Below, in pieces: positions 33,185-42,612 of a DNA stretch of 61,329 nt. The notes beneath the pieces are model-generated. The model did not search any database. It was given only the letters and a program-made list of their open reading frames with translations, and was not told where the DNA came from. The DNA lies in assembly GCA_964432995.1 (NCBI GenBank), contig CAYSPU010000002.1:1-61329 (forward strand), read 5' to 3'. The position numbers and the translations under genes are program-made. This stretch comes from CAYSPU01 sp964432995 (GTDB lineage: Bacteria > Verrucomicrobiota > Verrucomicrobiia > Limisphaerales > JAHDYP01). Every line of letters starts with the position of its first letter. The first letter of the stretch is position 1.

Positions 33185-34697
33185 TGGGGGGGCCTTTCGT
33201 TGCGGCATGGGTTCGATTTCGCCAGATGCAAGTGACCAGGGTGCCGCCCTTCGCGCCCCGGCCGACGTTCAGGTCGGCGCCGATTGCCCGGGCGCGAAAC
33301 CGCATGGTTTCGAGCCCCAAGCCGCGGGACACGGGCATTTCGAGCGGGAATCCGCAGCCGTCGTCCTGGATGGAGAGCGTGAGGGCGCTTTTGGTCTCGG
33401 CGAGGCGGACGACGATTTGCCTTGCACGCCCGTGCTCGACGGCGTTCCGCATGGCCTCCTGGGCGATGCGGTACAAGTGGGTCGCGGCGGTGTTGTCCGA
33501 GATCGGCACGGGCTTGGGGCAGAGAAAGAGGGCCGAAATGCCGTACACACTGCGAAAATGTCCGGCCAAGCCCTCGAGAGCCGCAGCCAGGCCGTTGGCC
33601 TCCCCTTCCACCGGGTGCAGGCCGTACGCCACGCCGCGCGCCTGATCCATGGCCTCCTGCAAAAGTTGCGAGATACGGGTCAGCAGCCCCGTTTCCGCCG
33701 GGGCAACCTGGGCGATGCGTTCATGGGCGGTATGGCAAAGGTAAGCGATGCCGCTCAACTGCTGGCAGAGGCTGTCGTGCAGATCCTGGCCGATCCGCTG
33801 CTGTTCGCGCTCGCTGATGTCCAAGATGCGGGCTTCGAGAGATTTCAGTTCGGAGATGTCCTGGGTGTAGATGACTCGGTACAGGGGACGCCCCCGTTCG
33901 TCGCGCACCGCCGCCATCTCCACCAGGGCGGGGAAGCTCGTCCCGTCCTTGCGCAGGTGCCGCGACTCGAAGATGGCGCGGTTCTGCGTGTTCACCAAGC
34001 GAATTTGATCCGCAAGTTGGGTCCGGCTATCGGGGGTTGCGATGCTCAGCAAGGGCGTGCCGGTCAACTCGGCGACGGTGTAGCCGTGCATCCGGGCATA
34101 CGCGGGATTCATCATCTCGAGGGTCTGGCCGCTGGCACTCCCCACGGCCACGCCCCAATGGGCGTGTTCGAACAGCTGGGACCAGCGCTCGAGAGCGCGA
34201 TTGGCGCGCTGCAGGGCTTCATTGGCCCCGAGCAGTTCCGCGGTCCGCTGCCGCACTCTCGATTCCAGTTCGGCATGGGCGCGCTGCAAGGCGGCTTCGG
34301 CCTCCCGGCGCTTCCGGCGCACGTCGGCATCGCGCAGTTCGCGCTGCACGGCCGGGACCAGGCGCGCCAACTGGTCTTTCAGGATGAAATCGTGCGCGCC
34401 GGCTTTCATGGCGGCAACGGCCTGGTCTTCGCCGACGACGCCGGACACCAAGATGATGGGCACATCCCGGCCGTGGGCCAGCACCATCCGCAGAGCCTCG
34501 ATCCCGCTGAACTGGGGCAGCCGGTAATCGCAGATCACCACGTCGAATGCGTTCTTCGGCAGGGCTTCAGCCAATTCCGCCGCGCTCTCGACCCGGGTAA
34601 TGACTGGGGCGTACCCGCCCGACCGCAACTGGCGCGACAACAACAGAGCGTCCGCTTCGGAGTCTTCGATGATCAGCACTTCCAGCGGCGCCTTCAT
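33177..34697 (-). CDS. Hybrid sensor kinase: REC-PAS-HisKA_3-HATPase (NarX-type)
   Basis: 506 residues, cytoplasmic. An N-terminal receiver (1-120, phospho-acceptor D57 in DVVICDYRLP) is followed by a coiled coil (about 125-172) and a PAS domain (about 172-283). The NarX/DegS-type dimerisation domain has its phospho-histidine at H307 in RIGQDLHDSLCQQLSG. The HATPase domain shows the N box (QEAMRNAVEHG), DDGCGF and GLGLETMRFRA. With a receiver in front and a NarL-type regulator behind, it can integrate signal from the upstream kinase. Its ATG overlaps the stop of the CheY-like gene (ATGA, 34697-34694) and its end overlaps the response-regulator start. Confidence 0.92.
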   Translation of the reverse strand: MKAPLEVLIIEDSEADALLLSRQLRSGGYAPVITRVESAAELAEALPKNAFDVVICDYRLPQFSGIEALRMVLAHGRDVPIILVSGVVGEDQAVAAMKAGAHDFILKDQLARLVPAVQRELRDADVRRKRREAEAALQRAHAELESRVRQRTAELLGANEALQRANRALERWSQLFEHAHWGVAVGSASGQTLEMMNPAYARMHGYTVAELTGTPLLSIATPDSRTQLADQIRLVNTQNRAIFESRHLRKDGTSFPALVEMAAVRDERGRPLYRVIYTQDISELKSLEARILDISEREQQRIGQDLHDSLCQQLSGIAYLCHTAHERIAQVAPAETGLLTRISQLLQEAMDQARGVAYGLHPVEGEANGLAAALEGLAGHFRSVYGISALFLCPKPVPISDNTAATHLYRIAQEAMRNAVEHGRARQIVVRLAETKSALTLSIQDDGCGFPLEMPVSRGLGLETMRFRARAIGADLNVGRGAKGGTLVTCIWRNRTHAATKGPPNE

Positions 34698-35143
34698 GGT
34701 TCCGCTCCCAGGGGTGCGGGGGTATTCAGCACCAGCCAGTACAACCCCAATTGCCGGATCGCCTCGACGAACTCGATGAAATCCACCGGCTTGCGCACGT
34801 AGCTGTTCGCGCCGCAGGCGTAGCTGGCCACCACGTCTCTCTCCTCGAGTGAGGAGGTGAGCATGATCACCGGCAGCAACCGGGTCCTGGGATCCGCCCG
34901 GATGCGACGCAAGACCTCCAATCCATCCACCTTCGGCAGCTTCAGATCCAGGAGCATGACCTCGGGCAAAGGGATCGCGCCCCGGCCAGCGTGGGCGCCG
35001 GTGGCAAAGATGTAATCCAGCGCCTCGACGCCATCGCGGGCCACGACGACCTCGTTAAGGACCTGGTGTTTCTTGAGAGCGCGCAGCGTCAGCGCCTCGT
35101 CGCTCGGATTGTCTTCCACCAGGAGAATGACGCGGTTCGGCAT
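34694..35143 (-). CDS. Single-domain CheY/Rcp1-like response regulator
   Basis: 149 residues, receiver domain only, of the Rcp1-like type often paired with PAS kinases: VILLVEDNPSDE, phospho-acceptor D66 in EVMLLDLKLPKVDG, LTSS and K in YVRKPVD. It lacks an output domain, so it probably passes phosphate between the two kinases. The start ATG 35143 has AGGA about 8 bp upstream and lies just after the TGA of the multi-PAS kinase (35147-35145). The 3' end is coupled to the next kinase by ATGA. Confidence 0.9.
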   Translation of the reverse strand: MPNRVILLVEDNPSDEALTLRALKKHQVLNEVVVARDGVEALDYIFATGAHAGRGAIPLPEVMLLDLKLPKVDGLEVLRRIRADPRTRLLPVIMLTSSLEERDVVASYACGANSYVRKPVDFIEFVEAIRQLGLYWLVLNTPAPLGAEP

Positions 35144-35144
35144 T

Positions 35145-37679
35145 TCAATGTCCTTTCGGAGTGAGCACGAAATAAAAAGTGGCGCCCCGGTCAACTGCGG
35201 CTTGGGTCCAGATGTGCCCGCCGTGCCGGTGCACGACGCGATGCGCGATCGCGAGGCCGATCCCCGTGCCTGGAAATTCTTTCACCGAATGCAGCCGCTG
35301 AAACGGCGCGAACAGTTTGTGGGCGTAGGCCATGTCGAACCCGACCCCGTTGTCGCGGACGAAGAACACCGGGGTGGCGGGCGGGCACCCGAGCCCCTCG
35401 GGGGGATTGGCAAGCGCTCGGAGCGGCAGCGATCCGAACTCGATCTCGGCGTCGGGGCGCTTCGCCGTGTACTTCCATGCGTTGTCGAGCAGGTTCGAGA
35501 GCGCAGCCCGGAGCAGGTGCGCATCGCCCTCCGCCCGCAATCCGTCGGCGATCTGGAATCGCACCGGCCGGTTGCCGGCGGTCCGCCGCAGGCCCGCCAC
35601 GATCTCCCGCGCGAGCGCGGTGAGGTCAACGGATTTACGTTCGATGGCGACGCGGCCGACTCGGGACAAGTTCAGCAGGTCGTCGATCAAGCAGCCCATG
35701 CGCTGGCATTCGGAACGGATCCAGCGCAGGTGCCCCTGGCCTTCGGCGTCGAGCCGATCCAGGTAGTCCTCCAACAACGCCTGGCTGAAGCCGTCAATAC
35801 CGCGCAAGGGCGCGCGCAGATCGTGCGACACCGAGTAACAGAAGGCTTCCAGGTCCCGGTTGGCCGCCTTGAGTTGCTCCTCGGCGCGGTTGCGATGGGT
35901 GATATCACGGGCGGCAGCGAAGATGCCCTGCACTTCGCCCGCGCCATTGCGATACACCGTCGCGTTGTAAAGCACGTCCATGGTGTGACCGGAGGTATGG
36001 CGGAGCGTGAGGGCGTAGTCGCGCACCAGCCCCTCCGCGATGACCTGCCGGTAGCCGGCCCGCGCCCGATCCGGGTCGGTGAAGTAGCTCGAGAAATCGC
36101 TGCCCACCAAGCCCTCGATCGAGACCCCGGTCGCCAGTTCCGTCGCCCGGTTCGCATCGGTGATCCGCCCGTCGGCGCTGATCGTGACCAGAGGGTCCAG
36201 ACTGGCTTCGATGAGGCTGCGGGCGTATTGGGCCGAGAGGGTGAGTTCGGCGGTGCGCTCGTTCACGCGCTGCTCGAGCTTGGCATTGAGCTGGCGAAGT
36301 TCCTCTTCGGCTTTCTGTCGCTCGGTGATGTCGTGCCAGACGGTGACGGCCCCCACGACTTCGCCGCCGATCCGCAGCGGCGTCGACGAAATCTCCCACG
36401 CCGCTTCCGCTCCGTCCATCCGCCGGACGACGCACTGCGCGTTGCGCACGCTCTCGCCCCGCAGCGCACGCGCCGTCGGCACGGACTCGGCATCGAGCGG
36501 CCGCCCGTCGAGGTCGTGGTAGGAGTTGCGCTGGAGGATATCTCGGAGACTGTGGTTGGTGGGATCGAAGCCGTAGGCCGGGACGCACGCGCGGTTCACC
36601 AGGCGGACGGTCCCGTCCTTGTCGTAAATGAGCACCACGTCCTGAATGGCGGCGAGGACCGCGTCCAGCTCGGCGTGCTGTTCTTGCAGGCGGGTCAGCA
36701 ACTGCACTCGCTCCCCCTCGGAGCGCTTCCGCTCGGTGACGTCGCGGCTGAAACACGCCACCGATGTCACCTGCCCCGCCGCATCGAGCACGGGATAGAA
36801 CCTGTGGTGAAACAAAATGCCACAGCGTTCGTCCTCGAAATCCACCGGCCGTGCGAACTCGACCACCTCCCGGAGGCGGGCCAGCCGGGTCCGGGCCAGC
36901 TCGGGCGGCAGAATCTCGTTGAAATGCTTGCCGATGATATCCGCCGGCGGCTTTCCAAATCGTTGGAACGCGATGGTGTTCCCCATCAGCATGCGGCCTT
37001 CGGGGCTGAACAGCCAGATCGATTCCTGGGTGGCGTCCAGAATGCCCCGCAGAGTCGCCTCCTCACTCCGCAGGGTTTCCTCGGCTCGCTTGCTTTCGGT
37101 GACGTCGAGACAAATCCCCGACATCCGCAATGCATGGCCGCTGGCGTCGCACACGGTATCGCCGAGGGCTTTGATCCACCGCACATCCCCGCTGGGCATG
37201 CGGATGCGGTACTCGTTCGTCAGTCGCGTCCGGCTGCGGAGGGCGGCGTCGACCCGCTCCGTGGCCCGCGCAAGGTCGTCGGGATGAAGCACGGCGCGCC
37301 ACGTTTCGAAACTGGCCTCGGCTCGGGTCGGGTCCAGGCCGAACAAACGGAACAACTCGGCGGACCAGTCCATTGTTCCGGTCTGAAAATCCCAGTCCCA
37401 TGTCCCCGCCCCAGCGGCCTCTTGCGCCAGCACGAGTCGGGCGTGGGCCCGGCGCAACGCTTCCTCCGTCCTGCGCAGGTCGGTGACGTCCTGACCGGCC
37501 ACCGCGGCGCTGGCCAGCGCTTGATGGGTCCGCTCGTGCTCGTTCGGATCGAGAACGCGCTCGCCCCCCTCTGGGCGCCGCGCGCGGAGCCTTTCCTCGG
37601 CTTCCGCAAGGCGGGCGCGCAACTCGGCGTTCTCCTCGACGAGTTGTTTCCTGGTCAGGCTCGATCGGCGGGTGGTCAC
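35145..37679 (-). CDS. Multi-PAS sensor histidine kinase (HisKA type)
   Basis: About 844 residues, no membrane segment, so probably a cytoplasmic sensor. An N-terminal coiled coil (KQLVEENAELRARLAEAEERL) is followed by four PAS/PAC domains ending in DVTESKRAEE, DVTERKRSEG, DITERQKAEE and DITHRNRAEE. The HisKA domain has its phospho-histidine at H619 in YSVSHDLRAPLRG. The HATPase domain has the N box LSNLLDNAWKYT, DNGVGF and GTGIGLAI. The GTG at 37679 is preferred because the coiled-coil opening is normal for this family and the stretch to the upstream ATG at 37811 does not look like protein. It begins a four-gene signalling operon. The sensed signal is unknown. Confidence 0.9.
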   Translation of the reverse strand: MTTRRSSLTRKQLVEENAELRARLAEAEERLRARRPEGGERVLDPNEHERTHQALASAAVAGQDVTDLRRTEEALRRAHARLVLAQEAAGAGTWDWDFQTGTMDWSAELFRLFGLDPTRAEASFETWRAVLHPDDLARATERVDAALRSRTRLTNEYRIRMPSGDVRWIKALGDTVCDASGHALRMSGICLDVTESKRAEETLRSEEATLRGILDATQESIWLFSPEGRMLMGNTIAFQRFGKPPADIIGKHFNEILPPELARTRLARLREVVEFARPVDFEDERCGILFHHRFYPVLDAAGQVTSVACFSRDVTERKRSEGERVQLLTRLQEQHAELDAVLAAIQDVVLIYDKDGTVRLVNRACVPAYGFDPTNHSLRDILQRNSYHDLDGRPLDAESVPTARALRGESVRNAQCVVRRMDGAEAAWEISSTPLRIGGEVVGAVTVWHDITERQKAEEELRQLNAKLEQRVNERTAELTLSAQYARSLIEASLDPLVTISADGRITDANRATELATGVSIEGLVGSDFSSYFTDPDRARAGYRQVIAEGLVRDYALTLRHTSGHTMDVLYNATVYRNGAGEVQGIFAAARDITHRNRAEEQLKAANRDLEAFCYSVSHDLRAPLRGIDGFSQALLEDYLDRLDAEGQGHLRWIRSECQRMGCLIDDLLNLSRVGRVAIERKSVDLTALAREIVAGLRRTAGNRPVRFQIADGLRAEGDAHLLRAALSNLLDNAWKYTAKRPDAEIEFGSLPLRALANPPEGLGCPPATPVFFVRDNGVGFDMAYAHKLFAPFQRLHSVKEFPGTGIGLAIAHRVVHRHGGHIWTQAAVDRGATFYFVLTPKGH

Positions 37680-37896
37680 GGGCAATTTCAATAATACAGG
37701 CGGGATGCCGTTGTGGCAATAGGGCACAAAATAGGGGGGGGATTGCTTCGGCAAGGCTGCGGGACGACGGAAAATGTTGTGGAGAGGCGAGGGCAGGCTG
37801 GCGGCGTCCACAGCGGGCGCTGGTGCTACCAGCGATCGGATCGGAAGCGCATGATCGAGAGCATGGCGCCAATGCGCGCCGCGCGAGGCGGGCCAT

Positions 37897-38349
37897 TCAT
37901 CTCGTTTTGACCTCGATGCTCATGTACGGCGGCTCGTTGGTCTTCGAAGTGAACCCAAACGAAACCTCGCCGTGCTTGACGCCGAACAGCTTCGCCACAG
38001 ATTTCGGGCTCGAAACGTTCGCCCAGCGCTGGCCATCGGGGCTAAGACAAAATTTGTTCTCGGCAAGAAGGAAATACGTTTCGTGCTTGAACGCAAAGGT
38101 GTTTTCGGCTTCCTCGAGCGTGCCCATCGGCAGATCGACCGCCAGCTTGAGCGGCATCCGCTCTCCTTCGGCCACCTTAAGGATGACCGATTCTCCGCGC
38201 GCAATCTGCTCCCGCATGCTTTCGCACACGGAGGGATTCTGCAATCCCTGGGGAACGCGAATGACTTGGCATTTCGTGCTGTCCAGCCGATGCACGGTCG
38301 TGCAGCCGGCCGCGAGCACCAGTGCCGCGATGACAAGCATGAATCTCAT
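37897..38349 (-). CDS. Putative lipoprotein
   Basis: 150 residues. A short signal peptide ends in a lipobox, LVLAAGC, so the mature protein is expected to be lipid-anchored at the cysteine. The body (CQVIRVPQGLQNPSVCESMR ... GESVILKVAEGERMPLKLA ... GEVSFGFTSKTNEPPYMSIEV) matches no family I recognise. A strong GAGGAGGG sits directly before the ATG at 38349. It is better spaced for a second in-frame ATG at 38340, which would start MLVIAALVL but lose the positive charge of the signal peptide. It lies upstream of the kinase operon on the same strand, with about 85-217 bp between. The 180 bp upstream (38350-38529) hold nothing recognised. Confidence 0.75.
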   Translation of the reverse strand: MRFMLVIAALVLAAGCTTVHRLDSTKCQVIRVPQGLQNPSVCESMREQIARGESVILKVAEGERMPLKLAVDLPMGTLEEAENTFAFKHETYFLLAENKFCLSPDGQRWANVSSPKSVAKLFGVKHGEVSFGFTSKTNEPPYMSIEVKTR

Positions 38350-38529
38350 CCCTCCTCTGGCCGTTCGGTGACTCGATGCAACGTCACAAGCCTTGCCGCC
38401 CAAGAGCACGCGGCCAACACGATTCTCCCGGCCGGGTCCCCCGACCCGGTGTTGTCGACATATGACGCTCTCGATCAAAGTCACTTCCAAGTTTGCAGGG
38501 GATGAGGCTGATCCGATGGAAGCCTTGCG

Positions 38530-39999
38530 TCAAGGCGAACTTCGGGCCGTTGGCATCCAGAAATCCTTCGACTCCAAGCCGCAGGCGGCGATCATCTCGA
38601 GGCCGTATTCCGACCGGCCCAGGTCGGCATCGACGTTGTTGACGCCGAGGGTGAACTTGAGCCCAGCCGCCTTGGCGCGCCGGATGAACTCGGCGCTGGG
38701 CAGCCGGTATCGGCTGTTGATCTCGATCGCCACTCCGCCTCTCTGGGCGGCTCCGATCACCCGCTGCATCCGAGCCGGCGTCCAGAGGACGTCGTATTCC
38801 GCTGCGATCACGTCCGGCAAAAAGGTCGGATTCACGTAGATGTCGATCGGTTCCTCCTCGAGAATCTTCACGGTGGTATCGGCCAGGTGATCCATGAAGG
38901 ACTGCTTGTCCAGCACCTCGACCTCTTCCCGGATCCAGAGCCGCATCCGTTTGCCCCGGGGATCGAAGATGGTCATGCTGTCGGTGAACACGTAGTCGAA
39001 TCGGCGGATGGCGGCCTTCGAGAACAGCTGAGGCCATTCGCGGCCCTCGGCCTGCATCCCCACAAAAACCGGCTTTCCCGCCATCGATTCCAGAAAGCTC
39101 TCAATCCCGACATCGTTGGTGATCGCGAAGCCCAGGCCGCAATTGACAGCAATCCCGTGATTGATCCCCGTCCGGCGCATATGCTCGAATACGCCTTCGA
39201 GCGTCAATCCGCCTTTGAGGTGCGTGTGGAAATCGACCAGCGGATAGTTCGCGGTTCCCAGTTTGACGATCTGCTCATCGATCTTGTCAAACGGCGCAGG
39301 AGCGATCGAATCGAACGGCAGCTCGTCCGGGAGCGGCTTCACGCGGATGTTCCTGAAAGACACCTTGCTGTCCGGATCGTGCCCCTGCAGGGCGAACGTC
39401 CCGCGCGAGATCCGGCGCCCGGGTCGCCGGACATCGAGGAGCGGGTTCTCGGGCTCGATGTAATCCACTGCCAGGAAATCGTTGACCCGGATCTGGACGT
39501 GCCGATTGCGCACGCAGATGTGCATCGTGGACCACTCGTTGTCCTGGACGATTGCCTTGTAGAGGTTGCGGATCCCGTAGAGGCTGCCCGTCTTTTTTCT
39601 CTCGATGTAGCCGCCAGCCCCCACGTGCGTGTTGGCCACCTGCGCCTCGAAGCCCTTCACCGGGAACCCCGCCTCCTGATAGGCGGTATGAAAGAAGATC
39701 CCCGAGTTGGCCCCCGGTTCCGTGCGCACGTCGGCCTTCAGCTCGAAGTTCTTGAAATCTGCGCCTTGGACCTTGCCGACGTAGAACAGATGCGACCGCG
39801 CCCCGTCGAACGTAATCGTGCCGTTGGCGACCCGGAACCCGCCCGGATTCTCACTCGCCTTCCAGCCGTCGAGCGTCCGGCCATCGAACAAGGGGATCCA
39901 GCCTTCGGCCTCGACCGCGCCGAGCGGCGGCAGGTCCAGGCACCACCACAGCGCCCCGATGCACAACCCCATCCATCGTGCGGTTTTCATGCCCACCAT
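38530..39999 (-). CDS. DUF1080 (3-keto-disaccharide-hydrolase-like) domain fused to a PHP/amidohydrolase-like domain
   Basis: 489 residues, exported. After a signal peptide (about 1-30) the DUF1080 domain runs to about 222, with WIPLFDGRTLDGWKAS, SGIFFHTAYQEAGFPVKGFE and GTFALQGHDPDSKVSFRNIR. This beta-jelly-roll family acts on or binds sugars. From about 255 a metal-dependent hydrolase-like domain starts with LVDFHTHLKGG and includes VEINSRYRLPSAEFIRRAKA and KFTLGVNNVDADLG, as in PHP/polymerase-histidinol-phosphatase proteins. Each half is familiar; the combination is less so. It is divergent from the phosphatase at 40214. The 214 bp between them contain TTTTGCTTAGGC (40203-40214), possibly a remnant of the dispersed motif. 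Confidence 0.83.
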   Translation of the reverse strand: MVGMKTARWMGLCIGALWWCLDLPPLGAVEAEGWIPLFDGRTLDGWKASENPGGFRVANGTITFDGARSHLFYVGKVQGADFKNFELKADVRTEPGANSGIFFHTAYQEAGFPVKGFEAQVANTHVGAGGYIERKKTGSLYGIRNLYKAIVQDNEWSTMHICVRNRHVQIRVNDFLAVDYIEPENPLLDVRRPGRRISRGTFALQGHDPDSKVSFRNIRVKPLPDELPFDSIAPAPFDKIDEQIVKLGTANYPLVDFHTHLKGGLTLEGVFEHMRRTGINHGIAVNCGLGFAITNDVGIESFLESMAGKPVFVGMQAEGREWPQLFSKAAIRRFDYVFTDSMTIFDPRGKRMRLWIREEVEVLDKQSFMDHLADTTVKILEEEPIDIYVNPTFLPDVIAAEYDVLWTPARMQRVIGAAQRGGVAIEINSRYRLPSAEFIRRAKAAGLKFTLGVNNVDADLGRSEYGLEMIAACGLESKDFWMPTARSSP

Positions 40000-40213
40000 A
40001 ATGCGCGACGGCCCCAGGATGACAATCGGATTCCACCGGGCCCACCGGGCAGGGATTCAGAGCCTGGGCGGCATGTCATGGAGATCCTGAAGCGCACCCC
40101 CAGACCGGCCCAATGCCCGGCGTCTCATCGGCTCACAGACGGCGGACGCCTTGAATCGCGCGCGGATTTCAGAGGACGCTTGACGCCCATCCCTGGAACA
40201 GTTTTGCTTAGGC

Positions 40214-41476
40214 ATGATTTTGCACTGGATCCGCTATTCCGTGGTTGCGTGCCTCCTGCTGCCGTTTGGGGCGGGAGCGCAGAGCGATACCATTGGCGTG
40301 TATCTCATGTGGCAGAGAGACCCGGCGACAACCATGACGGTGAACTGGGTCAATCTGTACGAGCATGCGCCCACCAAGGTCTGGTACCGCACGGTCGGCG
40401 CCTCGGGCTGGCAATCTCAGGCGGGCCAGCGCCATGCCGTGTCCCCTTCCGTGCTGCAGATGCACCGGGTCGAGTTGACCGGATTGGATCCGGATCGGGT
40501 GTATGAGTTCGGCCTGGGCGACAAGGCGCCTTCGGAAGACAAGACGACCAAGGAAATCAAGGGCGGCTACAAATTCCGCACCATGCCGGCCGCGCTGGCC
40601 CGGCCGGTGCGATTCGTGGTGGGCGGCGACATGATGCACTCGCGCCAGATGGCCGACGCGATGAACCGGAGGGCCGGCGCGCTGGATCCTGACTTCGCGG
40701 TTTTTGGCGGAGATCTGGCTTACGCGAACGGTGTGGACGCCACCCGGTGGATCGACTGGTTTCAGTCCTGGACCCTTCATGGCCGGGGCAAGGGAGGCCG
40801 CCTCATTCCCATGGTGGTGGGCATCGGCAACCACGAGGTCCGCAGCGGATCGAAGATGCGGGCGCCGGAGGACGCCCCCTATTACCATGGCTTTTTCGCC
40901 CTGCCGGGCGGGCGATCCAACTTCGCGATCGATTTTGGGCGGTATTTGTCGCTGGTGGCGTTGGACTCGGGCCACATGCAGCCGGTGGCCGGCGCCCAGA
41001 CCAAGTGGCTCGAGGAGACTCTGGGGGCGCGGGCAGGCCAGCAGTATCTGTTTCCCTTCTACCATTACCCCGCTTACGGAACCGCCAAATCGAGCAAGGG
41101 CGCCATGCCGTACGAGAACGCGCGCGCGGTCGAGATCCGGAACCATTGGGTGCCGCTCTTCGAGCGCTACGGGATCTCGGCCGCGTTCGAGCACGATCAT
41201 CATAACTACAAACGGACCCATCCCTTGCTCCAGCATCGGCGCGACGACGTGCGGGGGATCGTTTATCTGGGCGATGGCGCCTGGGGGGTGAATACTCGGA
41301 CCGTGCCCACCAATGCATGGTACCTTGCCCATGCCGAACCGCGGCGTCATCTGTTTCATGTGACCCTCCACCCCGAAGGCCGCGTCTCTGTCGCGGCGGT
41401 GGACGCCGATGGTCTGATCTTCGACCGGACCACGATCGAGCACGCTCGCACTCCCCCCTTGGCGGCTGCGCCCTGA
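40214..41476 (+). CDS. Exported purple-acid-phosphatase-like metallophosphoesterase
   Basis: 420 residues. Signal peptide about 1-22, a fibronectin-like N-terminal domain (about 25-125), then a calcineurin-like phosphoesterase domain. The dinuclear metal motifs are visible in order: VVGGDMMHS, VFGGDLAY, GIGNHEV, FYHYPAY and EHDHHNYKRT (the last in place of the usual GHxH). Expected to release phosphate from phosphomonoesters outside the cytoplasm. The start ATG 40214 opens a good signal peptide. The neighbour at 41503 is convergent with 26 bp between. Substrate is not predictable. Confidence 0.88.
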   Translation: MILHWIRYSVVACLLLPFGAGAQSDTIGVYLMWQRDPATTMTVNWVNLYEHAPTKVWYRTVGASGWQSQAGQRHAVSPSVLQMHRVELTGLDPDRVYEFGLGDKAPSEDKTTKEIKGGYKFRTMPAALARPVRFVVGGDMMHSRQMADAMNRRAGALDPDFAVFGGDLAYANGVDATRWIDWFQSWTLHGRGKGGRLIPMVVGIGNHEVRSGSKMRAPEDAPYYHGFFALPGGRSNFAIDFGRYLSLVALDSGHMQPVAGAQTKWLEETLGARAGQQYLFPFYHYPAYGTAKSSKGAMPYENARAVEIRNHWVPLFERYGISAAFEHDHHNYKRTHPLLQHRRDDVRGIVYLGDGAWGVNTRTVPTNAWYLAHAEPRRHLFHVTLHPEGRVSVAAVDADGLIFDRTTIEHARTPPLAAAP

Positions 41477-41502
41477 TCGGATCTGGCGCAATCGGGCCGC
41501 GA

Positions 41503-42549
41503 TCACGTGTGGCCATGGTTCTGCTGGATGACCATGGCGCGCAGAGACCGGCGCGGGGCGGGCGAAACCGCGGGGGCGCAACCCAGGCGGAGCAGCACCT
41601 GGGCAAAGCCGGCGCGGCCGGTCATCTCGGTCAGCCGCGCCCGGAGCGCGGGGATCTCCACCGGCTGGCTGAGAAAGGACGCGGTCACGTTTTCCGACTG
41701 GGCTTTGAGGAGGACGTGCTCGAGGGCTTGGCCGGCCGCCAGCCAGCTCGCGCAATCATCGGCATTCGTCCCCAGGACCGCCAGCACCGGGGAATGCATG
41801 GCGATGTCGCGGTCGCGCGCCGCCTGGCCGTCTCCGCGGTCGAACGTCCGGACCAGCAGCGGGCCGGCGAACGACAGCCAGTCGCGAATCCCCAGGTCGT
41901 GGACGGGGATGCCATCGGACGCTGGATCGCTTCGGGGGCGAATCCAGCGTGACACCTCCTCGCGGAAATGCCGGTCGGCCCACTGGATGCGATCGGCTTC
42001 GGCGACCAGGTCGGCAACCTCGATGCGCTGCGATTCTTCGGTGAAAAGGTGAAGCCAGGCGCCTTCCGACTCCGCGGCCCCGGCCAGGGCGCCCAGCCAT
42101 TCGTCGGGCAATGGCTCCGGCTGGAATGGATGGCGGCTGGTCCGGCGCTGCTGGATCGCATGAAACAAAACCACATCCTCCGCCGGCGTGTCCGACTTCA
42201 GCCCCAGATGGACGCGGGCCATCAGATTGGGATCGTCCCGCTGAGGAAGGATCTGGACCACGCATTGATGCCCGAAATACTCGGCGGCCACGCGCAGGTT
42301 GAACAGGACCGATCCGCAGCTCAGCGTCAGCTCGCGGTCGGCAGGATCGATGATCCGCAGGGCACGGCGGCGATCCGCAATCACATCGACCTCGGAGATG
42401 TGCAGGCGGAAGAGCCATGGCTGGGCGTTGTGGTTCGAGGGCGCCAGGATTCCGTAACCCAGAAGGAACTCGAGCTGGTCGCTGCTGCAGCCGTCCACGG
42501 GATAATCATCTGCACGAATCAACCAGGGATTGAGCCGGGACTGGGTCAT
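41503..42549 (-). CDS. Acg-type nitroreductase-family protein
   Basis: About 348 residues, cytoplasmic. The flavin-binding opening LLGYGILAPSNHNAQPWLFR and later blocks (RRTSRHPFQPEPLP, SPVLAVLGTNADDCASWLAAG, QALEHVLLKAQSENVTASFL) match the Acg/nitroreductase family, which has the nitroreductase fold but often lacks typical enzyme activity. The ATG at 42549 is used; the upstream part of the frame (to 42600) is Gly-rich and unlikely. It follows the adenosine-specific kinase gene on the same strand, 63 bp downstream. The role is unknown; homologues in other bacteria are linked to dormancy or redox stress. Confidence 0.83.
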   Translation of the reverse strand: MTQSRLNPWLIRADDYPVDGCSSDQLEFLLGYGILAPSNHNAQPWLFRLHISEVDVIADRRRALRIIDPADRELTLSCGSVLFNLRVAAEYFGHQCVVQILPQRDDPNLMARVHLGLKSDTPAEDVVLFHAIQQRRTSRHPFQPEPLPDEWLGALAGAAESEGAWLHLFTEESQRIEVADLVAEADRIQWADRHFREEVSRWIRPRSDPASDGIPVHDLGIRDWLSFAGPLLVRTFDRGDGQAARDRDIAMHSPVLAVLGTNADDCASWLAAGQALEHVLLKAQSENVTASFLSQPVEIPALRARLTEMTGRAGFAQVLLRLGCAPAVSPAPRRSLRAMVIQQNHGHT

Positions 42550-42612
42550 GACCCAATGTCGCACAACTGCCTCCGGTCCGCCACCCCCCCCCTCGCCCAA
42601 TGGATCGAAAGG

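Noticed and set aside
32381..33235. Plus-strand frame opposite the NarL-type regulator
   Set aside because: No domain; the minus strand encodes a clear receiver and LuxR helix-turn-helix.
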